DNA of 64,000 bases, from the NCBI GenBank assembly GCA_017465885.1, contig JAFTVG010000031.1, positions 1 to 64,000 of the forward strand, in the 5' to 3' direction. This DNA comes from Clostridia bacterium. Lineage in GTDB: Bacteria > Bacillota > Clostridia > Oscillospirales > CAG-272. Both the position numbers and the translations under genes were made by a program. Of this stretch, positions 38,973 to 48,457 are shown one piece after another. Numbering within the stretch: position 1 is the stretch's first letter; every line of letters begins with the position of its first letter. The notes beneath the pieces are model-generated. The model worked only from the letters and a program-made list of their open reading frames with translations. It was not told where the DNA came from and did not search any database.

Positions 38973-39001
38973 ATCATAGCACACAAATCCCGCGCTGTCA
39001 A
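38973..39001 (-). promoter_or_regulatory. Promoter of the metQNI leader and operon
   Basis: TTGACA (39001-38996) and TATGAT (38978-38973) on the minus strand, spacer 17. The predicted start near 38966 gives a short untranslated stretch before the leader peptide. The following ~130 bases to the divergent promoter at 39133 are AT-rich and hold nothing I recognise. Confidence 0.88.
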
Positions 39002-39132
39002 TAGTTTTTTTGAATTTTTTTGAAAAATTATGAACTTTTTGTGATGAACCGTTTTTTTATGCATCATTCCTCCTTTTCCCCCGCCTTCCCCATTGTTTTT
39101 TGAAAAAATATGCAGATTTTTTCAAAAAACGC

Positions 39133-39161
39133 TTGCTTTTTCCCTCAAACTGTGATATACT
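39133..39161 (+). promoter_or_regulatory. Promoter of the polar amino acid transport operon
   Basis: TTGCTT and TATACT with a 17-base spacer, 55 bases before the ATG. A small hairpin (GGTCGG/CCGACG region, 39168-39184) lies in the leader. Confidence 0.7.
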
Positions 39162-39215
39162 TCCTCGGTCGGTCTTCCGACGACAGAGTATATCAACTTT
39201 TTTAAGGAGAAAAAC

Positions 39216-40049
39216 ATGAAAAAGATTCTTGCACTTGTGCTGGCAGCTCTGATGATGCTGTCCGCAACCCTGGTATTCGCTTCCTGCGATACCCCTTCCA
39301 CCACCGACAACAAGGGTGCCGCTCCCTCTGCATCCGAAGAGTCCGCTTCCGATGAGGCTGACGGCACTGACGGAGAAAAGCAGGTTCTGAAGATGGCTAC
39401 CAACGCTTACTTCCCTCCCTACGAGTACTACGAGGGCGACAAGATCGTTGGTATCGACGCTGAGATCGCTGCTGCCATCGCCGAAAAGCTGGGCATGGAG
39501 CTGGTGATCGAGGATATGGCGTTCGACTCCATCCTGACCGCTGTTGAAAACGGCTCGGTTGACTTCGGTATGGCAGGTATGACCGTAAACCCCGACAGAC
39601 TCAAGAGCGTCAACTTCACCATTTCCTACGCTAAGGGCGTTCAGGTCGTTATCGTTAAGGAAGATTCCCCCATCACCACCGTCGACGATCTGTTTGCTGA
39701 CGGCGCAACCTACAAGGTAGGCGTTCAGACCGGTACCACCGGCGACAGCTACTCCTCCTCTGACTTCGGCGATGCACGCGTTTCCAGATACGTTTCCGGT
39801 AACGAGGCTGTTGCTGCTCTTCTGCGCGGCGACGTTGACTGCGTGATCATCGACAACCAGCCCGCAAAGTCCTACGTTGCAAACAACGAGGGCACCAAGA
39901 TCCTTGCTACCTCCTACGCTGACGAGGACTACGCTATCTGCGTTTCCAAGACCAACGAGGCTCTGCTTGAAAAGCTGGACACCGCGATCTACGCCCTCAT
40001 CGAGGACGGCACCATCGCAGGTATCGTTGCAAAGTACATCAAGGAATAA
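39216..40049 (+). CDS. Polar amino acid ABC transporter substrate-binding lipoprotein
   Basis: This 277-residue lipoprotein (lipobox VFASC, Cys ~25) is a family 3 solute-binding protein: ATNAYFPPYEYYEGDKIVGIDAEIAAAIAEKLG at the ligand cleft, GMTVNPDRLKSVNF, and KVGVQTGTTGDSY are typical. It captures an amino acid such as glutamine, arginine or cystine; the exact ligand cannot be read. AAGGAG precedes the ATG. It is the first gene of an operon with a permease and an ATPase; a partial terminator follows it. Confidence 0.92.
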   Translation: MKKILALVLAALMMLSATLVFASCDTPSTTDNKGAAPSASEESASDEADGTDGEKQVLKMATNAYFPPYEYYEGDKIVGIDAEIAAAIAEKLGMELVIEDMAFDSILTAVENGSVDFGMAGMTVNPDRLKSVNFTISYAKGVQVVIVKEDSPITTVDDLFADGATYKVGVQTGTTGDSYSSSDFGDARVSRYVSGNEAVAALLRGDVDCVIIDNQPAKSYVANNEGTKILATSYADEDYAICVSKTNEALLEKLDTAIYALIEDGTIAGIVAKYIKE

Positions 40050-40074
40050 TTTCCCAAGGAATCATTTCCACCCC

Positions 40075-40106
40075 GGGGTTGTTCGGACTTCAGAACAACC
40101 CCTTTT
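40075..40106 (+). terminator. Partial terminator between binding protein and permease genes
   Basis: GGGGTTGTTC and GAACAACCCC enclose an eight-base loop and are followed by TTTT. The short T-run suggests leaky termination that lowers expression of the downstream genes. Confidence 0.75.
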
Positions 40107-40144
40107 ACCTTTAAATACTTACGAAAGGACGGCAGAGCACGTAT

Positions 40145-41554
40145 ATGAATATGAAAAAGAAGCCGAGCCTGATTACCATTATCACAGCCGTCATTCTCAG
40201 CCTGGCGCTTCTTGGCGGTGTGATCTTCCTTGGTGCAGAGCTGATCATCGAGCTTGGCGACAGAAGCCCTGCTAAGCAGATCACCACGCAGCAGGCAGAG
40301 ACCCTGATAAACGACACCCTTGCAAAGCTCCCTGCCGCCACTGCATCGGGCACCAAATTCGTCAAGGAACAGATCAAATTCAAGGTTACCGATATCTCCT
40401 ACGGTGACTACAAGGACATCCACATCACCTGCAGCTACGAGACCATCGGCGCAGGCGATGCCTTCCTGAAATATAAAAACGAGATCCTGACCGATGCCTA
40501 CGCCTACTATACCGAGCAAGGAAGCTCCTCTATCAACGCCACCGCCCTGCAGATCGCCTTCAAGGATCGGGTGTGCGGTGCCATTATGGAGGCAGAGCCC
40601 ATCAAGGACAGCCTGACCCTGACGGCGTATGAGCTGGCAGACGGCAGTCTTTCGGTGCACCTTTCCGATCAAACGGTAGACGCCCTTTACGGCGGTCTTC
40701 TTTCGGCACAGAAAAATCTGAACGACACCAAATTCATCAACATCGACGGCAGACAGGTGGACATCACCAATTTAACCACCCTGCGCACAGGAATGATGAA
40801 CCTGATCGCCTTCAAGAACTACGACAGCGAGGTGCCCGAAACGTCAGGCTGGCTGATCGCGGCTCTGAGCGACTTTGCCGATGAGTTTTACAGAAACTTC
40901 ATCGAAAAGGATCGTTGGCAGTACATCGTCAAGGGTCTGGGAACGACCCTTGCCATCACCGGATGTGCCATGCTGATCGGTGTGGTTCTCGGCTTCCTTG
41001 TTGCCGTGACCCGCGTTTCCCACGACAAAAACGGCTCCTTCCCCATCCTCAACGCCCTCTGTCAGGGATACCTGTCGCTGATCCGCGGCACCCCTGTTAT
41101 GGTCCAGCTGCTCATCATTTATTTCGTTCTCCTTGCACCCTTGCAGATCAACAAATTCATTGCCGCAGTCATCTGCTTCGGCATCAACTCGGGTGCATAC
41201 GTAGCCGAAATCGTGCGTGGCGGCATCATGTCTGTGGACGGCGGACAGATCGAGGCAGGCCGAAGCCTTGGACTCAGCTATCCCCAGACGATGCTCTCCA
41301 TCGTCTTCCCCCAGGCGTTCAAGGCAGTGCTTCCCTCTCTGGCAAACGAGTTTATCGTGCTGCTTAAAGAAACCTCGGTCGCCTTCTACATCGGCGTGGC
41401 AGACCTGACTCAAAGCGGTATCCTGATCCGCTCCATCACCTTCAGTAACTTTATGCCCCTGGTTGCCATCGCGGTCATTTATTGGATCATGGTGGTCATC
41501 CTGACAAAGCTTGTATCGCTTCTTGAAAGGAGATTAAGACAAAGTGAACGCTGA
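40145..41554 (+). CDS. Amino acid ABC permease with a large extracytoplasmic N-terminal domain
   Basis: The 469-residue protein has a first membrane helix (~8-32), about 200 residues predicted outside the cell, and then a complete His/Glu/Gln/Arg-type permease domain from ~residue 255 ([40 protein letters not shown] as EAA loop). Ordinary permeases of this family have ~220 residues. The extra domain lacks the family 3 binding-protein hallmarks and contains paired segments ([29 protein letters not shown]). It may aid docking of the binding protein; this is inference. Confidence 0.87.
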   Translation: MNMKKKPSLITIITAVILSLALLGGVIFLGAELIIELGDRSPAKQITTQQAETLINDTLAKLPAATASGTKFVKEQIKFKVTDISYGDYKDIHITCSYETIGAGDAFLKYKNEILTDAYAYYTEQGSSSINATALQIAFKDRVCGAIMEAEPIKDSLTLTAYELADGSLSVHLSDQTVDALYGGLLSAQKNLNDTKFINIDGRQVDITNLTTLRTGMMNLIAFKNYDSEVPETSGWLIAALSDFADEFYRNFIEKDRWQYIVKGLGTTLAITGCAMLIGVVLGFLVAVTRVSHDKNGSFPILNALCQGYLSLIRGTPVMVQLLIIYFVLLAPLQINKFIAAVICFGINSGAYVAEIVRGGIMSVDGGQIEAGRSLGLSYPQTMLSIVFPQAFKAVLPSLANEFIVLLKETSVAFYIGVADLTQSGILIRSITFSNFMPLVAIAVIYWIMVVILTKLVSLLERRLRQSER

Positions 41555-42302
41555 ACAAAAGGTACAGAACAACGAAGTAATGATCTCCGTAAAGGATTTA
41601 AAGAAGAACTTCGGCAAGCTTGAGGTGCTCAAGGGCATCGACTGCGACATCAAAAAGGGTGAGGTCGTCTGTGTCATCGGACCCTCGGGCTCGGGAAAAA
41701 GCACCTTTTTAAGATGCCTCAACCTGCTGGAGGAGCCCAACGGCGGAAGCATCTGCTTCAAGGGCACCGACATCACCGCTAAAGGCACCAACATCAACAA
41801 GTACCGTCAGAAGCTTGGAATGGTCTTCCAGCAGTTCAATCTCTTCCCCCATATGACCATTTTAAAAAACCTGACCTTTGCTCCCGTCAAGCTTGGAAAA
41901 ATGAGTAAGGCTGAGGCTGAGGAAAAGGCAATGCAGCTCCTTGCAAGAGTGGGTCTTGCCGACAGAGCAGACGCCTATCCCGCACAGCTTTCGGGCGGAC
42001 AAAAGCAGAGAGTTGCCATCGTCAGAGCCCTTTGCATGAGCCCCGAGGTCCTGCTCTTTGACGAGCCCACCTCCGCCCTTGACCCCGAAATGGTGGGCGA
42101 GGTGCTGGACGTTATGAAGGATCTTGCAAAGTCGGGTATGACCATGGTGGTAGTTACCCACGAAATGGGATTTGCAAAGGAAGTGGGCGATCGGGTGATC
42201 TTTATGGACGAAGGATACATCGTGGAGGAAGGCATTCCTTCCGAAGTATTCAGCGCACCTAAAAGCGAACGTCTGCGGAGCTTCTTATCCAAGGTTTTAT
42301 GA
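41544..42302 (+). CDS. Polar amino acid ABC transporter ATP-binding protein
   Basis: The 252-residue ATPase has Walker A GPSGSGKS (~44-51), Q-loop [11 protein letters not shown], signature [15 protein letters not shown] and Walker [14 protein letters not shown], the GlnQ/ArtM type. It starts at GTG, overlapping the permease gene by 11 bases, with GAAAGGAG upstream, so translation is coupled. It energises uptake of the ligand of the binding protein at 39216. Confidence 0.94.
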   Translation: MNAEQKVQNNEVMISVKDLKKNFGKLEVLKGIDCDIKKGEVVCVIGPSGSGKSTFLRCLNLLEEPNGGSICFKGTDITAKGTNINKYRQKLGMVFQQFNLFPHMTILKNLTFAPVKLGKMSKAEAEEKAMQLLARVGLADRADAYPAQLSGGQKQRVAIVRALCMSPEVLLFDEPTSALDPEMVGEVLDVMKDLAKSGMTMVVVTHEMGFAKEVGDRVIFMDEGYIVEEGIPSEVFSAPKSERLRSFLSKVL

Positions 42303-42357
42303 GCTTTCACAGCAAACCTTGTCATTTGGCAGGGAAAAACATTGTACAGAATGCACA

Positions 42358-42397
42358 AAAAGAGAGGCGCGTCAACAGATGCACCTCTCTTTTTTTG
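42358..42397 (+). terminator. Terminator of the amino acid transport operon
   Basis: AGAGAGGCGCG and TGCACCTCTCT form a stem around TCAACAGA and are followed by seven T residues. Confidence 0.88.
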
Positions 42398-42436
42398 TGG
42401 AATATTGACAAAATTACAAAATTGTTAAAAAACTAT

Positions 42437-42465
42437 TTGCATTTTTGCCAAAACTGTGCTACAAT
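42437..42465 (+). promoter_or_regulatory. Promoter of the HU gene
   Basis: TTGCAT and TACAAT with a 17-base spacer, 69 bases before the ATG. Confidence 0.75.
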
Positions 42466-42533
42466 ATGTGCGCAACACTAAAAAACAAAATGCAAAATCC
42501 CCATATAATCACTCAAAAGAGGAGAAAAAACAT

Positions 42534-42809
42534 ATGAATAAGAAGGAAATCGTATCTGCAGTGGCAGAAAAAGCAAATTTAAGCAAAAAGGACGCAGAGG
42601 CGGCGATCAACGCTGCTTTGGCAGTTATCACCGAAGAGCTGGCAAAAGGAAATGAAGTACAGTTCACCGGATTCGGCTCCTTCTGCGTGAAGACCCGCGC
42701 TCCCCGCGATGGCAAAAATCCCCGCACGGGAGAGGTGATCTCCATTCCCGAAACCAAGGCACCCGTCTTCAAGGCAGGCAAAGCCTTAAAGGATGCCGTG
42801 GCAGAATAA
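42534..42809 (+). CDS. HU-family nucleoid protein
   Basis: This 91-residue DNA-bending protein has the HU signature: NKKEIVSAVAEKANLSKKDA at the N-terminus, FTGFGSFCVKTRAPRDGKNPRTGE forming the beta arms and FKAGKALKDAV at the end. It forms dimers that compact DNA. The ATG at 42534 is set by AGAGGAG; earlier in-frame ATGs precede the likely transcription start region and lack a site. A cysteine in the core strand is unusual but harmless. Confidence 0.96.
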   Translation: MNKKEIVSAVAEKANLSKKDAEAAINAALAVITEELAKGNEVQFTGFGSFCVKTRAPRDGKNPRTGEVISIPETKAPVFKAGKALKDAVAE

Positions 42810-42820
42810 GCAGTCCCTTT

Positions 42821-42859
42821 GCGGTGCCTGACGAAAGTGGGGCACCGCTTCCCTTTTTT
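42821..42859 (+). terminator. Terminator of the HU gene
   Basis: GCGGTGCC and GGCACCGC around a 12-base loop, then TTCCCTTTTTTC. Confidence 0.82.
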
Positions 42860-42886
42860 CAGAAAACAACAGAAAGGAGGTCCTTT

Positions 42887-45154
42887 ATGCGCGAATTGAT
42901 CTCAAATATCAAGGAAGGTGTCAAAAGCCGTCCGCTGGGCTGCTCCTGCTGTCTGCTGATGCTTTCCTCCGCCCTTCTGCTTTTTGCTCCGTCAGCACTC
43001 AAGCTCTCTTTGCTGATCCTTGCCTTCATCGCCCTGCCCCCATTGCTCTTCATCGCAAGAAAGGTCGGCAAAGCAAAAACGTGCGCCCTCTTTTTTGCAG
43101 TTCTCCTCCTGATCCTCGGCACATCCTGTACCTCCTGCCTTTTGGGCTACGATCTGTTTGACCGCAGGGTGGAAGAGCTTGCAAAGCAGCAGGAGTCGGT
43201 TCAAGTCGAGGGCTATCCCTCCAAAACAGTCTACGAAAATGATCTTTCCTGCTGTTATCTCATAAAGATCACCAAGCTTGACGGCAAACGGGTGTTTGGC
43301 GTGACCGTTCTTGCACAGTTTTCCCCCGATGAGCGCCCGGCTCTCTTCAAGATGCTGAAGGGCTCGGGCAGTCTTGATCTGCCGCAAAGCACCGACCCTT
43401 CCTTTGACAGCGCCTCCTACTATAAAAGCAAGGGGATCTTTGCCCTGCTTTCCTTTAAAGAATACGATCAAACGGAGAAGAGACCACTTGACCCGGGCTA
43501 TCCCCTTCTAAAGATGCAAAGCAAGGTCAGCGAGCATATAGACGACCTGCTTTCCGAATCCGCCGCCCCCTTGGTTAAGGCTCTGCTTCTTGGCGACAAA
43601 AGCCGGCTTTCCACCCCCTTGAAGCGGGATTTCAAAACGCTGGGGCTTTCTCATCTGCTGGCAGTCAGCGGACTGCATCTCTCCGTTCTTTTCGGAATGT
43701 GGAGCTTTCTGTTTACGAAGCTGCGCATCCCCTTGAAGGTGCGCTGTTTTCTGCTCATTCCTCTCATCCTGCTCTTTTGTGCACTTTGCTCCTTTTCGCT
43801 GTCGGTGGTGCGGGCGGCAGTGATGCTCATCCTCCTGCTTCTTTCAAGGATCGTGAATGAGGACAGCGACTCCCTCACCTCCCTGCTTTTTGCGGGAGGA
43901 CTTATCGTCCTTCTTTCTCCCTTTTCGGTCTTTGACGTGGGCTTTTTGCTTTCCTTCTTTGCCACCTTCGGCATTTTGCAGGTCAACCCGCTCCTTCTGA
44001 AAAAGAAGATGAAGGAAAAGAAGGTACGCAGGGCTTCAAGAGCGCTCTTCAACGGTCTTGCCGTATCTATAGCGGCACAGGTCGCCGTTTTGCCCATCGT
44101 CTATCTGTCCTTTGGCAGTATCAGTGTGCTCTCCCCCGTTGCCACCCTGCTTTTTGCCCCTTTCGTCTCTCTTTTGCTCTATTTGGCTCCTCTCGCGCTG
44201 TTGCTCTTTTTCATCCCCGGGCTTTCCTCCCTTCTCGTCTTTTTGACCAACGGCCTGTGTCAGGTCATTCTGAGGATGGCGTCTGCCGCCCGTTACGTCA
44301 AAGAGGGGCTTGCAACCACCGACAGACCGCTTCTTGCAGGCTTTTTGGTGATCTTGACCTTGATCGCCGCCTTCTTTTTCCTCACGAAGCATAAAAAGAG
44401 AGTCGCAGCCGCACTTTGCGCCGGCTATCTGCTCTTTTGCGCTCTTTGTCCCCTCTTGCCCCTCCTTGATCCGCCCCGCACTCTTATCGACGTAAACGGC
44501 AAAAACGATCTGCTGATCCTTTACGAGGGCGGAGAAAGTCTACTCATCGACCTATCGGACGGAAGCAAGAAGAGCCTGCGTCTCTCCCTCCATCTTTTAA
44601 AAGAGCAGACGGGCGATCTTAATCCCGACGGACTGTTGCTTACCCACTACCATCAGCGGCATCTGTCCTCCTTTGCGGAGCTGTGTGAGGGCTACTACCC
44701 CCGCCGTCTTTATCTCACCCCGCCGCAAAACGAAAAGGAAGCCGCCGTTTACCAAGGACTGTGTGACCTTGCCATGGAGGAGCAGGTGGAGGTGGTCCTC
44801 CTTGAGCCTTCCCAAGCCCTGAGCGTCAGATCCTTTACGATCAAGGACCTCTCCCGCAGCTATATCAAGCGCTCCACTCATCCCGTGCTGTCCTTCACCC
44901 TGATCGAGGGCTCAAAGGCACTAACCTATCTTTCTGCCTCCGCTCCCGAGAACCCGATACCAAGCCCGCAAAGCCTCCTTTATCTGGGCGTGCACGGACC
45001 CGTGATCAAAAAGTCCCTTCAAAAGGAGCTGACCGAAGGACGCGCTCTGCTCTTTGCCTCAAAGGATACGGCAGAAGCGTACGGCTGTCCCGGCGGGCAG
45101 ATCGCCAACGGCTCGCTTCTTTTTGAGCAGCACTTGAGCAGTGCATCCAAATAG
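42887..45154 (+). CDS. comEC: ComEC/Rec2 family competence membrane channel
   Basis: The 755-residue protein carries the layout of the DNA-uptake channel: N-terminal helices, an OB-like ComEC domain (~95-215), the competence helix bundle (LGDKSRLSTPLKRDFKTLGLSHLLAVSGLHLSVLFG) and a C-terminal MBL-like domain. In the MBL domain the metal motif reads THYHQRH instead of THxHxDH, and the second half shows no clear metal ligands, so the nuclease part is probably degenerate. AAAGGAGG precedes the ATG. Other competence genes are not in the window. Confidence 0.88.
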   Translation: MRELISNIKEGVKSRPLGCSCCLLMLSSALLLFAPSALKLSLLILAFIALPPLLFIARKVGKAKTCALFFAVLLLILGTSCTSCLLGYDLFDRRVEELAKQQESVQVEGYPSKTVYENDLSCCYLIKITKLDGKRVFGVTVLAQFSPDERPALFKMLKGSGSLDLPQSTDPSFDSASYYKSKGIFALLSFKEYDQTEKRPLDPGYPLLKMQSKVSEHIDDLLSESAAPLVKALLLGDKSRLSTPLKRDFKTLGLSHLLAVSGLHLSVLFGMWSFLFTKLRIPLKVRCFLLIPLILLFCALCSFSLSVVRAAVMLILLLLSRIVNEDSDSLTSLLFAGGLIVLLSPFSVFDVGFLLSFFATFGILQVNPLLLKKKMKEKKVRRASRALFNGLAVSIAAQVAVLPIVYLSFGSISVLSPVATLLFAPFVSLLLYLAPLALLLFFIPGLSSLLVFLTNGLCQVILRMASAARYVKEGLATTDRPLLAGFLVILTLIAAFFFLTKHKKRVAAALCAGYLLFCALCPLLPLLDPPRTLIDVNGKNDLLILYEGGESLLIDLSDGSKKSLRLSLHLLKEQTGDLNPDGLLLTHYHQRHLSSFAELCEGYYPRRLYLTPPQNEKEAAVYQGLCDLAMEEQVEVVLLEPSQALSVRSFTIKDLSRSYIKRSTHPVLSFTLIEGSKALTYLSASAPENPIPSPQSLLYLGVHGPVIKKSLQKELTEGRALLFASKDTAEAYGCPGGQIANGSLLFEQHLSSASK

Positions 45155-45155
45155 C

Positions 45156-45200
45156 AAAACAAGGTGTGTCTTCCCGGTTTTGAAGACACACCTTGTTTTT
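45156..45200. terminator. Bidirectional terminator between comEC and the ABC ATPase gene
   Basis: AAAACAAGGTGTGTCTTC and GAAGACACACCTTGTTTT pair perfectly around eight bases and have A- and T-rich flanks. Confidence 0.93.
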
Positions 45201-46110
45201 ATGCTTTCATATTGCCGTCGAATACCCACAAATAGTAATCCTCCAAGGTGGGCACGGCGGGCTTGGCTTTCTCTGAGGGCGGAGCTTCCGAAAGAATGCG
45301 GCATCGGATGCCCTCCTCGGTATTCGCAATATTCACCACGTGAAAGTCCTGCTGAAAGCAGGACAGCTCTTGCTCGCTTGCGGGAACCTCAAAGACTTTT
45401 CCCTGCATTTTGGATGCCAGCGCCGCAGGGGATGCCCGATCCACGATCACGCCCTTTTTCAAAAAGATCGCTTCCTTGGCAATAAACTCAACGTCCGATA
45501 CCACGTGGGTGGCAATGATCACGATCTTATTCAGCGCAATGCGGGAAATGTAGTTGCGAATGGCAATACGCTGTTTGGGATCGAGTCCCGCCGTGGGCTC
45601 ATCAAGAATGAGGATCTGCGGATCGCCCAGCACCGCCTGCGCCAAAGCAAGACGCTGCTTCATACCGCCTGAAAAGGTGGCGATCCTGCGGTGCGCCACG
45701 TCGGAAAGCTCCACAGCCTCAAGAATCTCCTCGATCCTTGCCGCAATATAATCCTTGCGCGCTCTTCCCTTCAAATGCCCGCCCACGTTTTTTAACGTTG
45801 CGATGTACCATAAAAAGCGCTCTGCGGTGAAGCTTCCGTGCATTCCCGGATACTGAGGCATAAATCCCAGCTTCTCTCTGAAGCGGACGCCCATCTTCAA
45901 AACGTCCTCCCCCTCCCGACTGCCGTCGCTGTAGCGGATGGTCCCGCCGTCAGCCTTCAAATTGTCGGTAAGAATATTCATCAAGGTACTTTTTCCAGAG
46001 CCGTTGGGTCCTAAAAGGGCATAAATGCCCGGGGTCAGATCGATGGAAAAGTCGATCAACGCTTTGGTTCTTCCGTAGCTTTTGGAGACCTTATCAAATT
46101 GCAAAAGCAT
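45199..46110 (-). CDS. ABC transporter ATP-binding protein (ABC-2 partner)
   Basis: The 303-residue ATPase has Walker A GPNGSGKS (~35-42), signature FSGGMKQRLALAQAV, Walker B ILILDEPTAGLDP and a C-terminal ~80-residue regulatory extension. This is the type that pairs with ABC-2 permeases in drug, lantibiotic or polysaccharide export. It begins directly after the stop of the permease gene (no gap), so the pair is coupled. The stop codon overlaps the T-run of the terminator shared with comEC. Confidence 0.9.
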   Translation of the reverse strand: MLLQFDKVSKSYGRTKALIDFSIDLTPGIYALLGPNGSGKSTLMNILTDNLKADGGTIRYSDGSREGEDVLKMGVRFREKLGFMPQYPGMHGSFTAERFLWYIATLKNVGGHLKGRARKDYIAARIEEILEAVELSDVAHRRIATFSGGMKQRLALAQAVLGDPQILILDEPTAGLDPKQRIAIRNYISRIALNKIVIIATHVVSDVEFIAKEAIFLKKGVIVDRASPAALASKMQGKVFEVPASEQELSCFQQDFHVVNIANTEEGIRCRILSEAPPSEKAKPAVPTLEDYYLWVFDGNMKA

Positions 46111-48435
46111 TTATTTTCCTCCCTTCCCGACGCGTACAAAAGAATACACGGTGAATAAAGCGGTCAGTCCCGCTGATATAACGAAAAACAAAGCAAAGGT
46201 CCAAAGGGATGCGGATGCTTTCAGAGACTCTGAAAACAGTCTGTCAACATCCTGCAGCATCGTAAAATCAAGAACGCTTGCAACGAAATGAGGAACGAAC
46301 AATCCCGTCAACACCACGGCATAAGTCAAGACCGTCTTCTTGACGTGATAGGCAAGAAAAAAGATGACCATTGACAACAGCATCGTTCCCACAAAGGAAA
46401 GGAGAGTGACAAGCAGGGTGTATTGCAGGACGGTCAGCTCTGCGGGAGCGCCCGTATAGCGGGCGATGCTGAACAGCTTTCCAGATAAAAGCGGCAACCT
46501 GTAATTCTTCGTCAAAAAGTAAACGTCGATCCCCTTAAAGATCCAGAACGCCGCTGCGGTCAAAGACAGACTGCAGATCAGCTTTTTTACCGCCAATGAA
46601 ACGCGTCCCTTTCCGGTCGTTTGCACGATCGTATAAATGGGACTGCTCATCTGCGTAGTCTCAAACTCATTGAGATAAAACCGAGTGCACATCACGCAAA
46701 GCAAGAGCAAAAGCAGAAAATCCACGCCCTGCCGGGCAAGCTGCAGATAGCCCGTGTCGTAAAGGAAGTCGCCGTAAACACCCGTTTTAGCGTACTGCCT
46801 CTCCAAATACCGTCCCTGATCGATCAGCCGCTCCACCACCCGCTCCTTGGAGGGGGCGGCGTTATATTGCTTAACGAAGGCTTCAAATTCCGTTGCGGAC
46901 AGCATTCCCGCAAAGAATTCCTGTTGCTTTTGGTTAAAGCTTGCCTGGATCAGCCGGAGTGACTCAAGCTCCTGCCTCAGATACTCCATTTTTTGCGGAG
47001 TATACTGCCCCTCCAGCTCTTCAAGATAGTCCTTATAAATATCATCGCTCAGACTCTTATACGGCTCAAAATACGACTGCGATGCAAAGACCTTGGCAAC
47101 GATCATCAGGACCAAAAGGACAGCCATCCACCTATGCTTGAAAAGCTCGTAAAGGGACAGCGACACGGTGCGTATCCTCCATCCTGCTCCTCGGGTGCTC
47201 TTAAGCTTGCCTTGCACCTTTTTCATCAACGTTGCCCGATCAAGCTTCAGGATGCCAAAGCGCCTTGGCGGGCTTCTTCGCGCAGACAAAATCAGGACCG
47301 CCGCGGGGCACAGCACGAGAAGCAGGGCTGTGGAGAGCAGGATAATGGGCACGAGATCCACCGATCTTGAAAAGAGCTCCACGGTGCGGAAGCGCACCAT
47401 AAGCTTTCCGGGATCATAAAGAGAACGCAGATTGAAGGAAGCCCATTGACCGTGGATGGCGACCTCAAGAATGGAGATCCGATAGCTCAGCCAGATCACA
47501 AACAAGCCTGTGCCAAAGCCGAAAAGATAGCTTTTCACAAAGGAGCAAACGGTAAAAAGAATCACGCCGTACGCCGTGACCGCCAGCACCTTGTAAGCCA
47601 GGGACAGAAGAAACGCCGTCATAATGCTGACGTCATAGGGAAAAAACTCAAAGATCGTCACCGACTGTACGGCATTTTTCGCCGTTGAAAAGCCGGAAAA
47701 GGATGCCACCGCCGCAAAGGAAGAAAGGACGAACAGCAGGGTCAGCAAAAAAGATACGACCATCAGCACCAGATATTTGGCAAAAGCCTGCGTGGTTCTG
47801 CCGTGGCGGGTAGGGGAGCCGATGGCGGGAAAGCCCAGCTTGTGATCGGAAACCGCAAGGCTGACCGAAAGCAGAGTCATTGCGGCAATGACCAAGAAAA
47901 ACTCCGAATTGTAGGTAAAATAGCTGTTCCAGCCTTCCACCGGCGTGCAATCGATCACAACGCTTTCATTCAGCGCCGAATAAAGCGCCAAAAGCTGTTC
48001 GTTATAGCGGTAAATATAGCTATCCGTGATGCCGCTCATCAAAGCAATATTATCAAGCTGCATTTCGATCTGCAAGGTCAGCAGCGTCAGCTTTTCGTGA
48101 TAGATGTCGTTGGCATAAAGGACGGCGTGGGCATCCCGAAAAAGCTGATAGTCGGAATACCGCTCATCGCCGTACTCATACTGTGGTGAGGCGCGTCCCT
48201 CATCCACGTCGGTCACGTTGCGCCGGTACTCCTTTAAAAATCGGGCAGGATCCTCTCTATGAAGTGCATAGACCTGCTCTATATACGTATAATACTCGGC
48301 ATTCTTTTGCTGATCCTTTGCATATGAATAGGCAAAAAAAGCGTTTGCAACCAGCAAAAGAGCAAGAAAGATCCGCATAAATCTGCCTGAAAAGAGCTTT
48401 TGAAGCTCATAGGGGATCAGTCTGAATATAGCCAT
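46111..48435 (-). CDS. Large ABC-2 type permease
   Basis: This 774-residue membrane protein shows two similar halves, each starting with a cytosolic amphipathic stretch (YELQKLFSGRFMRIFLALL and LYELFKHRWMAVLLVLM), one helix, a ~150-residue extracytoplasmic loop and about five helices. It therefore looks like a fused pair of ABC-2 permeases. The start is set by GGGAGGTG; an in-frame ATG 28 codons earlier falls within the upstream hairpin. The ATPase gene follows immediately. The substrate is unknown; peptide or lipid export or bacitracin-type resistance would be guesses. Confidence 0.8.
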   Translation of the reverse strand: MAIFRLIPYELQKLFSGRFMRIFLALLLVANAFFAYSYAKDQQKNAEYYTYIEQVYALHREDPARFLKEYRRNVTDVDEGRASPQYEYGDERYSDYQLFRDAHAVLYANDIYHEKLTLLTLQIEMQLDNIALMSGITDSYIYRYNEQLLALYSALNESVVIDCTPVEGWNSYFTYNSEFFLVIAAMTLLSVSLAVSDHKLGFPAIGSPTRHGRTTQAFAKYLVLMVVSFLLTLLFVLSSFAAVASFSGFSTAKNAVQSVTIFEFFPYDVSIMTAFLLSLAYKVLAVTAYGVILFTVCSFVKSYLFGFGTGLFVIWLSYRISILEVAIHGQWASFNLRSLYDPGKLMVRFRTVELFSRSVDLVPIILLSTALLLVLCPAAVLILSARRSPPRRFGILKLDRATLMKKVQGKLKSTRGAGWRIRTVSLSLYELFKHRWMAVLLVLMIVAKVFASQSYFEPYKSLSDDIYKDYLEELEGQYTPQKMEYLRQELESLRLIQASFNQKQQEFFAGMLSATEFEAFVKQYNAAPSKERVVERLIDQGRYLERQYAKTGVYGDFLYDTGYLQLARQGVDFLLLLLLCVMCTRFYLNEFETTQMSSPIYTIVQTTGKGRVSLAVKKLICSLSLTAAAFWIFKGIDVYFLTKNYRLPLLSGKLFSIARYTGAPAELTVLQYTLLVTLLSFVGTMLLSMVIFFLAYHVKKTVLTYAVVLTGLFVPHFVASVLDFTMLQDVDRLFSESLKASASLWTFALFFVISAGLTALFTVYSFVRVGKGGK

Positions 48436-48457
48436 ATGCTCACCTCCCGAGGTGTGT

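Noticed and set aside
38570-39001. SAM riboswitch or T-box ahead of metQNI
   Set aside because: No SAM-I core or T-box consensus could be found on the minus strand; the leader is instead explained by a short Met-rich ORF and a terminator.
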